Shown piece by piece: positions 21,866-40,352 of a stretch of DNA of 64,000 nucleotides; positions within the stretch are counted from its first letter, which is position 1; each line of letters starts with the position of its first letter. Source of the DNA: Oscarella lobularis. Taxonomy: Eukaryota; Porifera; Homoscleromorpha; Homosclerophorida; Oscarellidae. The DNA lies in the NCBI RefSeq assembly GCF_947507565.1, contig NC_089188.1, forward strand, positions 186,001-250,000. Direction: 5' to 3'. A program made the translations under genes and the position numbers. The notes beneath the pieces were generated by a model. The model saw nothing but the letters and a program-made list of their open reading frames with translations. It did not search any database and was not told where the DNA came from.

Positions 21866-23057
21866 ATGTCCCGTTCGATGACAAGCCCGCGAATGCCCGT
21901 TCTACGACAATCTACGCGAAACGTAAGACAAGAAACCATTTAGAAGAGAAAGGCGACCACGAGGCATCTTCCACCATCTTGAACTTGAGGCGACAAAGCT
22001 TACATCATTCATTGCTAAAAATAGAATTGCTGACCATAATCATTATGTAATCAACAGTCAAACCGGTATTGAAACCGGTTTCTATTTTCGCACCTATTCA
22101 GAGAAACCAATGAGAGCTCTAGGTGAAACCACGTGACTTTGACGGACCAATGAGAGCAATGGGTTGGGCTACGCTGTTCAAAAGCAACGCGCACACCGAT
22201 TTCCCTTCAGTTGAGGCCTAGGGTGGGTGCGGCGCGGAGCAATCTGCGTCTCATCCTTGACGGACTGGCTCGGGAGATTGGCAAAAGGGCAGTCAGGATC
22301 GTTGGATCAGCGTGGCCCACGGATTAAACCCGTGCCGGAGCCTCTAAGCAGGGCGATGGGGGGCTTCGGCCTCGGTTCACGCACTGAGCGGAAAGATCGC
22401 TTATACGTCTTATTGTTGCCAAACGAGCACGACCTGCGTTAAGCAGAGTGGGTACGGCTCGGAGGGGGTGTCGCAAGCGGTCTGGTTGCCGGCACTTATC
22501 TCACCAATTGGCGCGATTAGATTGCGGATGATCTGGCTCAGGAGACTTCGATTCAGGCATTGCACGTCCTTTCCTGTCGACTCCTACAAACGGTGGTCAG
22601 CCGCTCTCCTCCTCAGAAGCCCTGGTTCTTAGCTATATGCTTACCAATGTGGTCAGGTATCGTCGCGCCGGGGGATTCGGTATTAGGGGCCGACTACTCA
22701 TCCAGGCGGATACTGCTTGAGGGGGCCTATGAGGTTAAAACTCGCCCGACACTTTTTGGAACCGGTGGTCATCGCTTGCGGTGGCTGCCATGAGCTACGT
22801 AGCGTTCGAACCTCCCCGCGGTGTAGCTCGGGTAACGCTAATACGAACGCATTCAGAAAAGGTACGTACAGCAATTATTTTACAGTGACTAATAGGAGTT
22901 TGATTTTCAGGTGGGGATGAAAATTGAACGTGCTACGAAGATGAAAATGGTCAAAGACAATTTGTTGGCGAAGACAAACAGAACTTTCGGAAAGACGAAC
23001 AGCAACAAAAGAACGAAAGAAAGGATGTTGGTGACGTTAGATAAGATTTTGGCATGA
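21866..23057 (+). CDS. Candidate gene with basic C-terminal exon (unresolved middle)
   Basis: An ATG at 21866 opens MSRSMTSPRMPVLRQSTRN and ends at a good donor (aac|gtaaga, after 21922). A final exon is convincing: acceptor ttttcag before 22912, open to TGA at 23055-23057, encoding a basic peptide with KMKMVKDNLLAKTNRTFGK and ending LVTLDKILA. A short block ending at 22860 (THSEK, donor aaag|gtacgt) joins it in phase. The link from the first exon to the last is unproven because the middle is the RNA-like or repeat region at 22226-22830. Family unknown. Confidence 0.3.
22226..22830 (+). ncRNA. GC-rich, RNA-like or SINE-like block with imperfect internal duplication
   Basis: The block is far richer in GC than its surroundings. 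Two halves share words in the same order: GTGGGTGCGGCGCGGAG (22227) against GTGGGTACGGCTCGGAG (22449), and CTGGCTCGGGAGATT against CTGGCTCAGGAGACTTCG. CTGGCTCAGGAG resembles a Pol III A box and GTTCGAACCTCC (about 22803) a B box, but the spacing is too long for a tRNA-like unit. No known rRNA, RNase P, SRP or 7SK signature was found. Offered only as a candidate structured RNA or SINE. Confidence 0.3.
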
Positions 23058-23859
23058 ACATACCGTAAAAATCGCTGTGCGTATTTAAAGAAATAAATTG
23101 AGCGCAATTTGAGTACGTGGCCACGCTCTTAACTAACTACGGCATCCGGTTTCAAAAACATGCGCCCTGACAAATAATCACTAAACAAAATCTTCTTCTA
23201 GTTGATACATCATCACAATTTGCTGCTTGCTATTGATAGTTTCTGTGCGAGAAGACAACAGTGAATTAAAGTGCTCATTCGCCTAATTAATTTCACTGCC
23301 AGCTCAAAGAGATGCAACTGAAATGTTTTGCCTCGTCTTTTTCTGAACTAAAGATCGCGACCAATTTTTGATTGAAGTCGCATTAGAGTGAGGTTGTGCT
23401 AAGTTATTACATTCTTGACGTAGATTTTTGAATGAATTTCAAAGCGAATGATCCAGTTAGTTGTAGATGATCATGTCGCAGTTACAGGGTTACTCAATGA
23501 GCCCCTATATTGGTTAACTGAATCACTGTTGCCTATAGCGTTGGCGTTCCAAATCCAACGCCGTTAGGTGACGTCGCAGATCAGAAGGAACGGACCAGTA
23601 GACATTGTCGTCATCTAGAACTCGACATCAATCAATTTGATCATTGAAACAGTATATAGTGCAAAATGTCAGTCTCTCACGTGCGCTGCTTATTCTAAAC
23701 AATAGACTTTGCCCCAGTGATCAGTTACAAAATTAATGTGATACTTTGTGGCGACACCAAAAATTGTCTAAAGTCTACGAGGAGATATGTAACGGTATGT
23801 AGAGTAGCAGCGCCGACCTCAAAACGCTCTATGTCATTGGGAAACGCCCTCACCTACAG
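23058..23859. other. Intergenic, no gene seen
   Basis: AT-rich sequence without credible exons or repeats. Confidence 0.5.
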
Positions 23860-24830
23860 TATAAGGCTGAACCTGATTTTCAAATTGATGACGCGGACGT
23901 TGGAGGAGGAACGTCCGTTTGTAGGTAGGTAGAAGTTCATTCAGTCGTATCAAATAACAGTGATTACTCAAACGACAATTTTTCGTCGCTGACCTGACTA
24001 CGTCATTTTGAATTTGAGTCAAAAAGAGCGGGACAATTGCCTACTGTGCACTCTGGATCAGCTGATGCAGACGGAATACGAAAATATGACCACTATCAAA
24101 GGATGCAATCATTTCTCGGTTACGTTCATGAAAGCCACAAAACCGGAATGTTACAGAATTCAGAAATGAAGACAACAGTTAATAAATTTTGGGCGATCTT
24201 TCCCAGGTATCAAAAGAAAGACCAACAGTCTAGTCAGTACGTTTGAGTTTTGTAAGAATTGGATTAGCTGAGGATCTATACTCGTTCAAATACCTAAGAG
24301 TCCTATGGTAGGATCGAGAATCTCTACTCGTTCAAATACCTAAGATTCCATTGATAAGATTTAGATTCTATCTCGTTCAAATACCTAAGAGTCCTTTGGT
24401 AGTACGGTAAGGCTGAACCTAACCTATAGATGCTGATGCCACGGACATTGGAGGAGGAGCGTCCGTCTGTAGGTATGAGGTCATTCAAACGCATCAAATA
24501 AGAGTGCTTATTACTTCGAAGTTGAATACCCGACGACGGCACAAAATTACAACGGACGCACGATCGCCTCCTGTGCACTCAGGATCAGCTAATGCAGATG
24601 GAACACGAAACAATGACCACTAGCAACAAAGAAGCTATTATATTTTTGGTTACGTTCATGAAAGCCACAAAAACCCAGAAGTGGCAATGTCATTCCGAAA
24701 TAAAGACAATGATATAGGAATTTTTTTTGCGATCTTTCCTAGGTATCAAAAGAAGAAAGACTATCAGTCTAATGATTACCTTTGCGCAAAAATTCCGTGA
24801 GAATTGGATTTGCTGTCGGTTGGACAAAAA
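23860..24830 (+). repeat. Tandem duplication of about 540 bp
   Basis: The order of words in 23860-24270 (aaggctgaacct, acgttggaggagga, gtccgtttgtagg, gtgcactctggatcagct, gttacgttcatgaaagccacaaaa, tttcccaggtatcaaaag) repeats in 24405-24830 at roughly 75-80 percent identity by eye. The first copy has a 69-codon reading frame (24037-24246) that is disrupted in the second, so it does not look like a conserved protein. Confidence 0.6.
24281..24410 (+). repeat. 45-46 bp minisatellite, three units
   Basis: CTCGTTCAAATACCTAAGA starts at 24281, 24327 and 24372. It sits between the two arms of the larger tandem duplication. Confidence 0.75.
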
Positions 24831-25463
24831 CTGAAGAAAGTCTTTGTAGACATCTTGAGTTGAGGAGAATGCCGGGGAATTTGACGATCTCCTGCAACGA
24901 AAATGCCTTGGTGATCTCGCTAGATGACTGGTAGACGCTTTGAACGATCTTTCGATGCTCGACGCACGTCGCTTCGAAGTCGAGAACGAGAAAGAAGTAG
25001 AACGAAGGCATAGCTCGGCCAGCCAATGCTGTAGAAACAAGCTAAGACCTTTTTAATGCCGCATCGAAGCAATCGCAATTGCCAAACGGGCTAAAAAGAC
25101 GGAAAAACACGTAGCAGCTTGTAGAACAAACGGGAATTTAAAAGAACCCGGACATGGAGTTTAACCGGTACAAAACTGAAACATTTCTTTCTGACTCGCT
25201 GCTACTTCTAAGGAATCCAGGAACACTATCAAAAAAAGCCCAAATTTTGACATCGTTTTAAGCACGCATTGACGGAACATTATACAGTATTATTTACTAT
25301 CTAAAAAAAAACACAAATACACAAAAAATCCGAACACTGTCTAAAACACCTGAAAGAATGAAATGTTTTATCTAACGATTTTTGCTGTCGTATGCAGGGT
25401 CAACTATGACCTTCTACAAGTAATGTTGTCAGCTCAGACGAAACACCCGTGCACGGCTGATTT
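24831..25463. other. Intergenic downstream of the RTK
   Basis: No gene is supported. An acceptor-like sequence (cattctttcag, near 25339-25349 on the minus strand) could provide an alternative last exon for the RTK, whose C-terminal coding sequence contains a strong donor (acag|gtaagg). Confidence 0.4.
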
Positions 25464-33844
<8,381 letters not shown>

Positions 33845-34567
33845 TCGTCCTACCAAAACAATGATATAATGGCTAGCCACGTGTATGCATCGAACGCATC
33901 CTATGAATATTTTTAGGAGTGTTTATAGGGAGAGCTTTGCTTCCTTGCCTCCACGTAATACGATCCCTCGCGTGTCTCACCTTCGATGATAAATCCTATT
34001 CGCTTGACCATGACTTGGATCGCACGTGGAATGTTGAACGCTTCACGCGGTATAGTCAAGTTCGCTTAGACTTCTATTTTCCCTTCCCAATCGGTTGAGA
34101 AGAGCGGGGCTATAGCTCACTAGAGACGAACTATAGAAATGAAACGTGACGCGACTGTCTAATCAGGAGAGCGGAATTACGCGTGGCCGCGGTTCGGGAG
34201 GACGGTAAGGATATGACTAGCAGACGTCGATCGTTTCCCCCTCTAATTGAGTCAGGTTAGACACACAAATGACTACGTCAAGTTATATATATATGCCTAT
34301 ATGAAAAAACGTCAGATATCCGCACGCCGTTATATTAAGCCGAAATAGCTACTAAGGTCTTCTCTTCGACGCGCGTCGAGTCTCTTCTGATATCTTATAC
34401 GGTTTCACAAATATTATTAGTTTAGGTCATTGTTTGGAAGTCGTTGACGCCCTTCCTGTGACTTATATAGCCTGCAGGGGGAAAGGGCACTATAGTCTAG
34501 CTCCTTACAACCACCAATAACATTCACTATCTAAAAATGACTCTAGCAATGCGTAGGCTCGAGGGTC
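33845..34567. other. RTK 5' flank
   Basis: No exon is supported. The sequence up to about 34000 is the expected promoter region of the RTK on the minus strand. A TATATATAT tract lies at about 34285-34293. The word agcaatgcgt at 34545-34554 recurs at 34811-34820 on the other side of the palindrome. Confidence 0.4.
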
Positions 34568-34810
34568 CAGCCTGTTGTCCGGTCTAGCGCGCGCGCGAAT
34601 CCCTACCAACAGGCTGGACGCATCTGACAGCACGTGACCTGGGCGTTCCTCTAGCCAGCCAATCGTCGACCAGCATTACGCATTCCTACTGGAGAAGAAT
34701 GCGTAATGCTGGTCGACGATTGGCTGGTTGAAGGAACGCCCAGGTCACGTGCTGTCAGATGCGTCCTGCTGGTAGGGATACGCGCGCGCGTTAGACCGGA
34801 CAACAGGCTG
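34568..34810. mobile_element. Foldback/MITE-like palindrome, arms of about 115 bp
   Basis: The left arm (34568-34683, starting CAGCCTGTTGTCCGG) and right arm (34698-34810, ending CCGGACAACAGGCTG) are near-perfect reverse complements around a loop of about 12 bases. Each arm carries an alternating GC tract (cgcgcgcg) and a CACGTG. The 10-mer AGCAATGCGT flanks both sides (34545-34554 and 34811-34820), with 13 extra bases on the left; if it is a target-site duplication its 9-10 bp length would suit a Mutator-like or foldback element. There is no coding capacity. Confidence 0.75.
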
Positions 34811-34820
34811 AGCAATGCGT

Positions 34821-35836
34821 GACACTGCATGCCTACTACATATGCTTATGTGTGCATGCATTGAAAGGGTTGTTCTCGAGATAAGTTGTTCGCTCGATTG
34901 ATGTGCATGTGCGACGGATTTCGAACGTTTTTTCTCCCGATGTTGGAATGCCGGTTTACGAAAAATTTTGCAGGCATTCGTAACTCTGCGACGACGAAAA
35001 TTTCACTTTCTTCTTCACGACTTTCTTCCTAGGTAAGAATCCAACGGCAAAATCATGAATATTACCCAGGTTGAACATTATTGTTGACCAGATAACGATT
35101 TATGCATTTGCGGCTTTTGTGTCGCTGTCTTTGTCTTCTCGTTGCTACGTACGACAGAGCGGTGTTTTTCTTCATGAAATCGGGTCTCGATACGCTTACA
35201 GCATCAACTGAATCCCTGACCCTAAAATAAAAACTCTTCCTGAATCATGCTCTTCTACTTTCCTTTTCTTACTTTATAGTCTTCATGCCTAACAATTCAG
35301 GAGTACCACTTTGATCCATCATCAATTCCCTCCTTGCAAATCACATCAACTATCCTCTTTCACTTTCAAACAATTTCTTCCAGGCCCTCCCTCTTCAAAC
35401 AGACAAACGCTCGTGAGTCGACTACGTTCACGTGATAATCTCCCGAACTTTTCAATAAACACCATAGAAACATTTTTATTGCAAAAGTACGGAATCCAAA
35501 ACCTTACTACTATTGATTTACTGCATCTAGTTTTGAAGATGAGAGTAAAGGTTGGCGTCAAATGAAAGGTGTGTGACCGTCAGCGTGGGAAAGAAAAGAG
35601 CCATCATTTCCTAAAAAAATCTAAGAGATAAAAGCAAGACATAATAATTTATATACTTGCATTTGCAACTACGCCAACACAAATATTAAATAATTTCAGG
35701 AAGAAAAGAAAGTATTGCCTTGGCTTTTAAGATCAATAAAAGTCTATAGGCACCTGTCACGTGTAAGCATAGAAAACATTGATACGTGCTAACCTCTAAC
35801 GGAAGTCACAATGGCTCAATCGATAATAAATAATCG
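34821..35836. other. Sparse region, one weak exon candidate
   Basis: On the plus strand a block from a cttccag acceptor (near 35382) to the TGA at 35563-35565 is open and could end a small protein (NTIETFLLQKYGIQNL). A matching first exon could not be fixed. Nothing else is supported. Confidence 0.25.
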
Positions 35837-36734
35837 TTAAAAATATATTTTCTTACGGTTCCAGCTGGCCTTTGTATTTGTGTTTACCATTCTCGCCGTG
35901 AGTCCCGCTTTGCTTGCCGCCATTTTCAACGTACTCTTCAAATCTTTCACCGCTTCCGTCATGTTTCCGGCTGCGTCATTGATTTCCGCAAACGCTTCGG
36001 TCAGCGCTCGAATTCAGCCATCCAATTGTGAAGAGTCGATCTTGGAGCGATGATGAGATGAAGAACGTCTATGGCTCGCAAAAACTTCAGATAGGCAGGA
36101 AAAGAAACGTCTTCCCCAGACCTTAAAAAAATCAAATCATGCAGTGAAATAAGGAATTTCGAAAAATTGTCACCATTTTATCAGCCAAAATTCCATTTGA
36201 TCGCTGATCGAAAAACGATATTAACCAGTTGAGCCCACGTATTTGAAAATCTGTCATTTCACCGTTTTCAATGTCTGCACAAAGACAGTGAAAAAACATG
36301 AGCAAACTCTTCGTAACGCGTAGAAGAAGGAGACCACGAAAACGACGTAATATAATGAGGCACGCCCACTCCAAGGGATCTCGGGGGACCCTCCTCAACT
36401 CACTCTTCAGAGACGCTTCGTTCGTCCTCATTCAAAGCTTTTCGTAGCTCGTGCTGCATTTTAGGACGAAGATTCGAATCTTTCGTGTACAATTCGGCGC
36501 GCTCGAGGAGAGAACTGAATCGCTTCGCTCGATCCGACTCCTAGAAGAAAAAAAAGAACTGAATCGATGCTGAAAAGTCCCTGCACGACGTAAAAAACGA
36601 CTTCGCCTAAGAAGAGCGATTCCGAAACGCCTTCAGAGCTTTTTTCACTTGTCTCGATTGATCTTTCCACTTTGTTCTATAGGTAGAGAAATTGTTTCAA
36701 TGTCAGCAAGCGGAATAACGCTTACTTTCTTCAT
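35837..36734 (-). pseudogene. Decayed N-terminal fragment of an ISWI/SMARCA5-type SNF2 ATPase
   Basis: Minus-strand blocks: 36726-36734 (MKK), 36602-36676, 36404-36540 (ESDRAKRFSSLLERAEL), 36174-36274 ([15 protein letters not shown], then GILADKM) and 36002-36121 (HLIIAPRSTLHNWMAEFER). These match in order the N-terminal helix, the start of the helicase domain and motif Ia of ISWI proteins. Reading is broken three times: the phase between 36404 and 36274 does not match, the Walker-A GLGKT is out of frame relative to the preceding exon, and a further shift separates it from HLIIAPRST. The remainder of the ATPase is absent. After a stop at 36001-36003 an unrelated coil-like stretch (LTEAFAEINDAAGNMTEAVK) is open in another frame to 35837. 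ISWI proteins are usually about 1000 residues, so this is a truncated relic. Confidence 0.75.
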
Positions 36735-37075
36735 TTCGCCTCCAAAAGTCTAACCGAAAAACGAGCGTGCGCAGAAGAAACGTGAGTGTTCGTAGGCACG
36801 TGATCTCATTAGTTTATTTATACGAAAAAACGATACGCTACGCTACCAAGACAATCTGATGCACGTATTGTTTCAAACGGACGCTTTTCAAGGCGAAATA
36901 GTTTGCCGCATCGACTTGAATTTAGTCTAATTTTTTCTCCGAGAAGTTTAGTTCAAACACTCTGTTTCTTTCTTCAGCTAAATTATTTTGCGTTCGTTTA
37001 ACGATGCAGATTATTGAATTTGGTCAAAAGATTGACATCCTTAGATCATTTATCGTCGCAGACTTAGAATTTTGG
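36735..37075. other. Intergenic, no gene seen
   Basis: Upstream sequence of the ISWI relic; no exon or repeat recognised. Confidence 0.5.
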
Positions 37076-37099
37076 CACGTGTGCCACGTGTGCCACGTG
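37076..37099. promoter_or_regulatory. Three CACGTG E-boxes at exact 9-bp spacing
   Basis: CACGTG occurs at 37076-37081, 37085-37090 and 37094-37099, with the spacer TGC repeated. A further CACGTG is at 37136-37141. CACGTG is the known target of Myc/Max- and USF-type bHLH factors; the link to any gene here is inferred. Confidence 0.6.
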
Positions 37100-37109
37100 A
37101 TAGCGAAAC

Positions 37110-39071
37110 GTGATTAAAAAGCATACGTCTTTGTCACGTGTCCGTAGAGAGTCCTCTCCCATTGGTCGGTTTGGCTCCAGCAGTATCCGCACCGAAGGCG
37201 ATCGCACCGCTGAAGCTCGCTCTTTGCGCCATCAACTCGCTCTCCGGGCGATCGCTCAAACTCATCGCCACTTCTCGATGGCGTGCGTCGAGAAAACTCG
37301 GCTGAGGTTAGATTCTACGCGAATTTGGCTCGATTTTGCTTCAAAATCTCTCCTATTTCTAGCTTCGTCGTTTGATAAGGCGATATTCGTCACGATTGTC
37401 TCGCTCGCTGCATTCCAAAGGCTAGAAAGTGGACTGCGGTGACCCAAAGGAAGAAGGATCCCCTTTTGGGGCCTCGATCGTCGCGATCGTCGCTTTTTTT
37501 GGCTAAAAGGCGTTGCTGTGTGTGCGAACTGTCGTTTGGAGTTGTGAAGGTTTGCCGAGAGCAAGGCGTTACGACAGCGGAGGCGTTGTTTCTTAGTGGG
37601 GCCCCTTTTTAGGACCCGTGTTTTTTTCGAAACGAGTGCGCGTCGGCAAACTGTCGCGACAATATGGTAAGCCGCGAAAAGGTAAGCAGTATCATTTCTA
37701 GGTTATATTCGTGAGATGAAGAAAGCAAGCACGTGTTGACCGCGCCTACATTGTGGGTGTGGTCATTTTTTTAGCAGTTTTTAGGTTTTCCATGAAATTA
37801 TCTGTATAGGTGTTACGGTATTCACATCTTAATCATTTTTCTCATTGCCATTCTTCATCATCAGTCCATTATCCATGTCCACTTCCTGTCCATTATCCAC
37901 TTCCGGTCCACTTTCTGTCCATTGATTAGTCTTAGAGATTTAGTTTTAGGTAGTAGGATAGAAGGATATAATAACAATTATTATAATATAAATAAATATT
38001 TTTTAATCTTTATTATCATGTGAATTTTTACTGATCTAATGCCGTTGGCAGGCCGTCGCAAGTCGCAAGGTGAAGTGTACGAAGACAACGAATGAACGAG
38101 GTTTCTGTATGGGGAATAGACAATTTCTCCGTACTCGCTCTTCCTTTAGGAACGTTAGGTGCGTGAAGGGTAGTGCACTACGCCGGCCCTGCCAAGGATC
38201 TCCAGCCAAGAAACGAGGTATCTGTATGACATTCTCACATTTTCTTTTGCTTTCTTTCTTTTCAGATTTAGACGGGCCAACGACAAAGCGAAGAAGATGA
38301 GACGAAGGCCAGGTATCTGTACGGTGTAGTCACCTTTCCTAGTATACTTGCCCTGTTTTCTTTGAGTTTTAGGATCGAGACGACAGCAAGGTGATGGGAC
38401 AATCGTCGCAGGTGGGGTAAGTCGACGAGGATCAAACGAGGTATCTGTATCTAGTGTTTTGCTTCTTCTTTTGCTTGCTTTTTTTATAGTCTAGATCCGC
38501 TATAGATGAAGACGGCGGAACTGATGAGTGGACGAAACCGGCTAAGGGTTTTCTGTAGCATCTTTCTTATTGATGATTTCCTTTTCCTTTGTTTCTAAGA
38601 TTCTCTTTGCACGGATGAAGATCGTCGCCTACGCGCCTGGCATCGGATTCAGTAGTGGTATCTGTATCTGTTAAGTGGTTGCTTTTTCTCGCTCTTTCGC
38701 ATATGTAGGTCGTTCGTGCTGTGGGACGGAAGGACAACCAATGCCAATCGCCTGCATGGAGAGCGAAGCCCAGCCTAAAATCTTTAGATTTTTCAGGAAT
38801 GCTATTATATTTCTTTCTTTCATGCAGAGGGATAGTCCGAGTCGACGCAGCCGATGCCAACGACTGCACCGCCGCCGATTCACGCGCCGATTCCCGCGCC
38901 CATGCCCGCGCCCATGCCCGCCTATGCCCCAATGCCAAAGCCGGCGCCGATGCACGCGCCCATGCAAGCGCCGATGCCCGCCAATGCCATGCCCGCCGAT
39001 GCCCGCCGATGCCCATGCCCGCCGCCAAGGCCCGCTGCCCCCACCATATGACATCATTTCAAGATGCAAGG
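37110..39071 (+). other. Putative transcript with many short exons and repeated donor context
   Basis: Good splice sites bound a series of short blocks: a first exon ending aaaag|gtaagc near 37681 (MVSREK), then blocks near 38052-38098, 38150-38219, 38266-38312, 38374-38440, 38492-38550 and 38601-38656. Most introns begin with the same extended word GTATCTGTAT or a close variant. I could not keep one reading frame through all of them, so the transcript may be non-coding, or my borders are wrong. The last block is Pro/Met-rich low-complexity sequence ending at an aag|gtaaat donor near 39070. Confidence 0.3.
38870..39040 (+). repeat. 12-bp minisatellite encoding PAPM-type repeats
   Basis: Units close to GCGCCCATGCCC repeat through this stretch. 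One frame gives PAPMPAPMPAYAPMPKPAPM-like sequence, the other two give Arg- or Ala-rich low complexity. Whether it is translated depends on the uncertain exon structure around it. Confidence 0.7.
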
Positions 39072-39574
39072 TAAATACCATTATTATTAATTATTCAATT
39101 AGTTATTACGTAGTGCAGTTATTATTTATTTTAATAGTTAGGTAGCTAGGTAGCAGGAAACCTCTTCTCTTTCCCAAATACCACCGTCACCATTAGCACC
39201 ACCACCACCATGACCACCACCACCATCGCCATGACCACCACCATGACCACGATCGCAACGGCCAGTTAACAAACCAAGAAACGATTCCTACTCCTAAAAC
39301 TACGTAGTATCAATAGCAAATAGCTTTTATCAATTCTTAGCCAATGCGCATGCTCAACCTTACCCTCTTCGTCTGGTTTTTTCCGTACGGTACGTGCTCG
39401 CCAAATGGCAGCGACGTTTTATACTGCAACGAAAACGCTTTTTCGCGCTTAGTGACGTTACTGGCGTGGTCGTGTCGACATCAAAATCGCATTTCGGCCA
39501 AACCTTCGAAAGACGTGCAAACGTGAAAGCCTGTTGAATGAGGTAACCTATCGAGGTAGCAGAGACGACTCACT
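39072..39574. other. Intergenic with a CCA/ACC microsatellite at 39178-39255
   Basis: The microsatellite is an interrupted (CCA)n tract with ATG interruptions. The remainder shows nothing recognisable. Confidence 0.6.
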
Positions 39575-39589
39575 GTGCTTCTATATACG

Positions 39590-39985
39590 AAACGGGACGA
39601 AGTCTTCACGTATCTGATCGAGGGGGCCCCTTTTGGGGTGTTTCTAATTGCCAGCACTGGAAAGATGTCATCTAACTATCAGTATGAAGCAAGCATTCGA
39701 CAGCAAACAATTGCCGTAAGAAAAGCTAGATGCGTGCAAAGAAAAGCGTTTTTTCGTCAAGAGCCTTTTGAGTGCTGAATTCCGGCCATTTCATCTCAAC
39801 GCTTAGACATGCAGCAAGTCAAATCCTTTCATTACATATGCCTTTCTCGCCCAAGCGTTCTTTTTTCTAAACAGACTGAACTTTGGACCTATTAATTAAG
39901 GGTGTCCATTCCTTTTCATTGTAGCAATTTCATTAGCTATTACAGTTAGGTCCTTCTCGATCTTTTTTTTTATACTAGACCCCGT
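39590..39985 (+). repeat. Dispersed repeat, copy 1 (3' half)
   Basis: Word order matches 54500-54880: cgaagtcttc, aaggatgtcatctaac-type, gagccgtttgagtgc-type, agactgaactttggacc, gtgtccattcctttt and tcgatcttt. Identity by eye is about 65-70 percent, so the copies are old. Confidence 0.55.
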
Positions 39986-40352
39986 TTTGACATTCTCTAT
40001 ATATTACCCTGTCGACGAGCATAGCGACGGGGTAAGATAGTCGCTACCCTCATGTGACGCAACTCCCCCTCGCGGGGAGAAACCGGCAATGTCCACTCCT
40101 GCGCAACTCGAAAGCCCAGGCAACCGGAATAGGCAATCGCCAGGCTACCATTTCCTATGGGTTTTGCTTGACGGAGAAGGTTGTTCTGTGCTGCCCAGCT
40201 TTGTAGTAAAAGAGAGTGTACTGCCGGATCGGTAGGAGGCAATACTCCCTCGCACGGGGATAACCCGGCCGCCTCCCGCGCAGGGAAAACGTCGAGCTTC
40301 CCCAAGTACATCTTGCGTAAATCGAAAGTTGAGTTCATTCCTAACAGGCGTG
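39986..40352 (+). other. 5' flank of the Kelch receptor gene
   Basis: GC-rich relative to the repeat upstream. An acceptor-like ttcctaacag ends 7 bases before the ATG at 40353, so a 5' UTR intron is possible. No other feature is seen. Confidence 0.4.

Noticed and set aside
22226-22830. Ribosomal RNA, RNase P, SRP or 7SK gene
   Set aside because: The characteristic conserved blocks of these RNAs are not present.
24690-25040. 116-codon minus-strand frame near the RTK 3' end
   Set aside because: Ser/Arg-rich, overlaps the tandem duplication and is not conserved between its arms.
37110-37442. 110-codon plus-strand frame
   Set aside because: Low-complexity Arg/Ser/Leu composition, equal openness on the other strand and no homologue recognised.
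39178-39255. His/Pro-repeat protein from the CCA tract
   Set aside because: The tract contains in-frame stops and behaves like a microsatellite.
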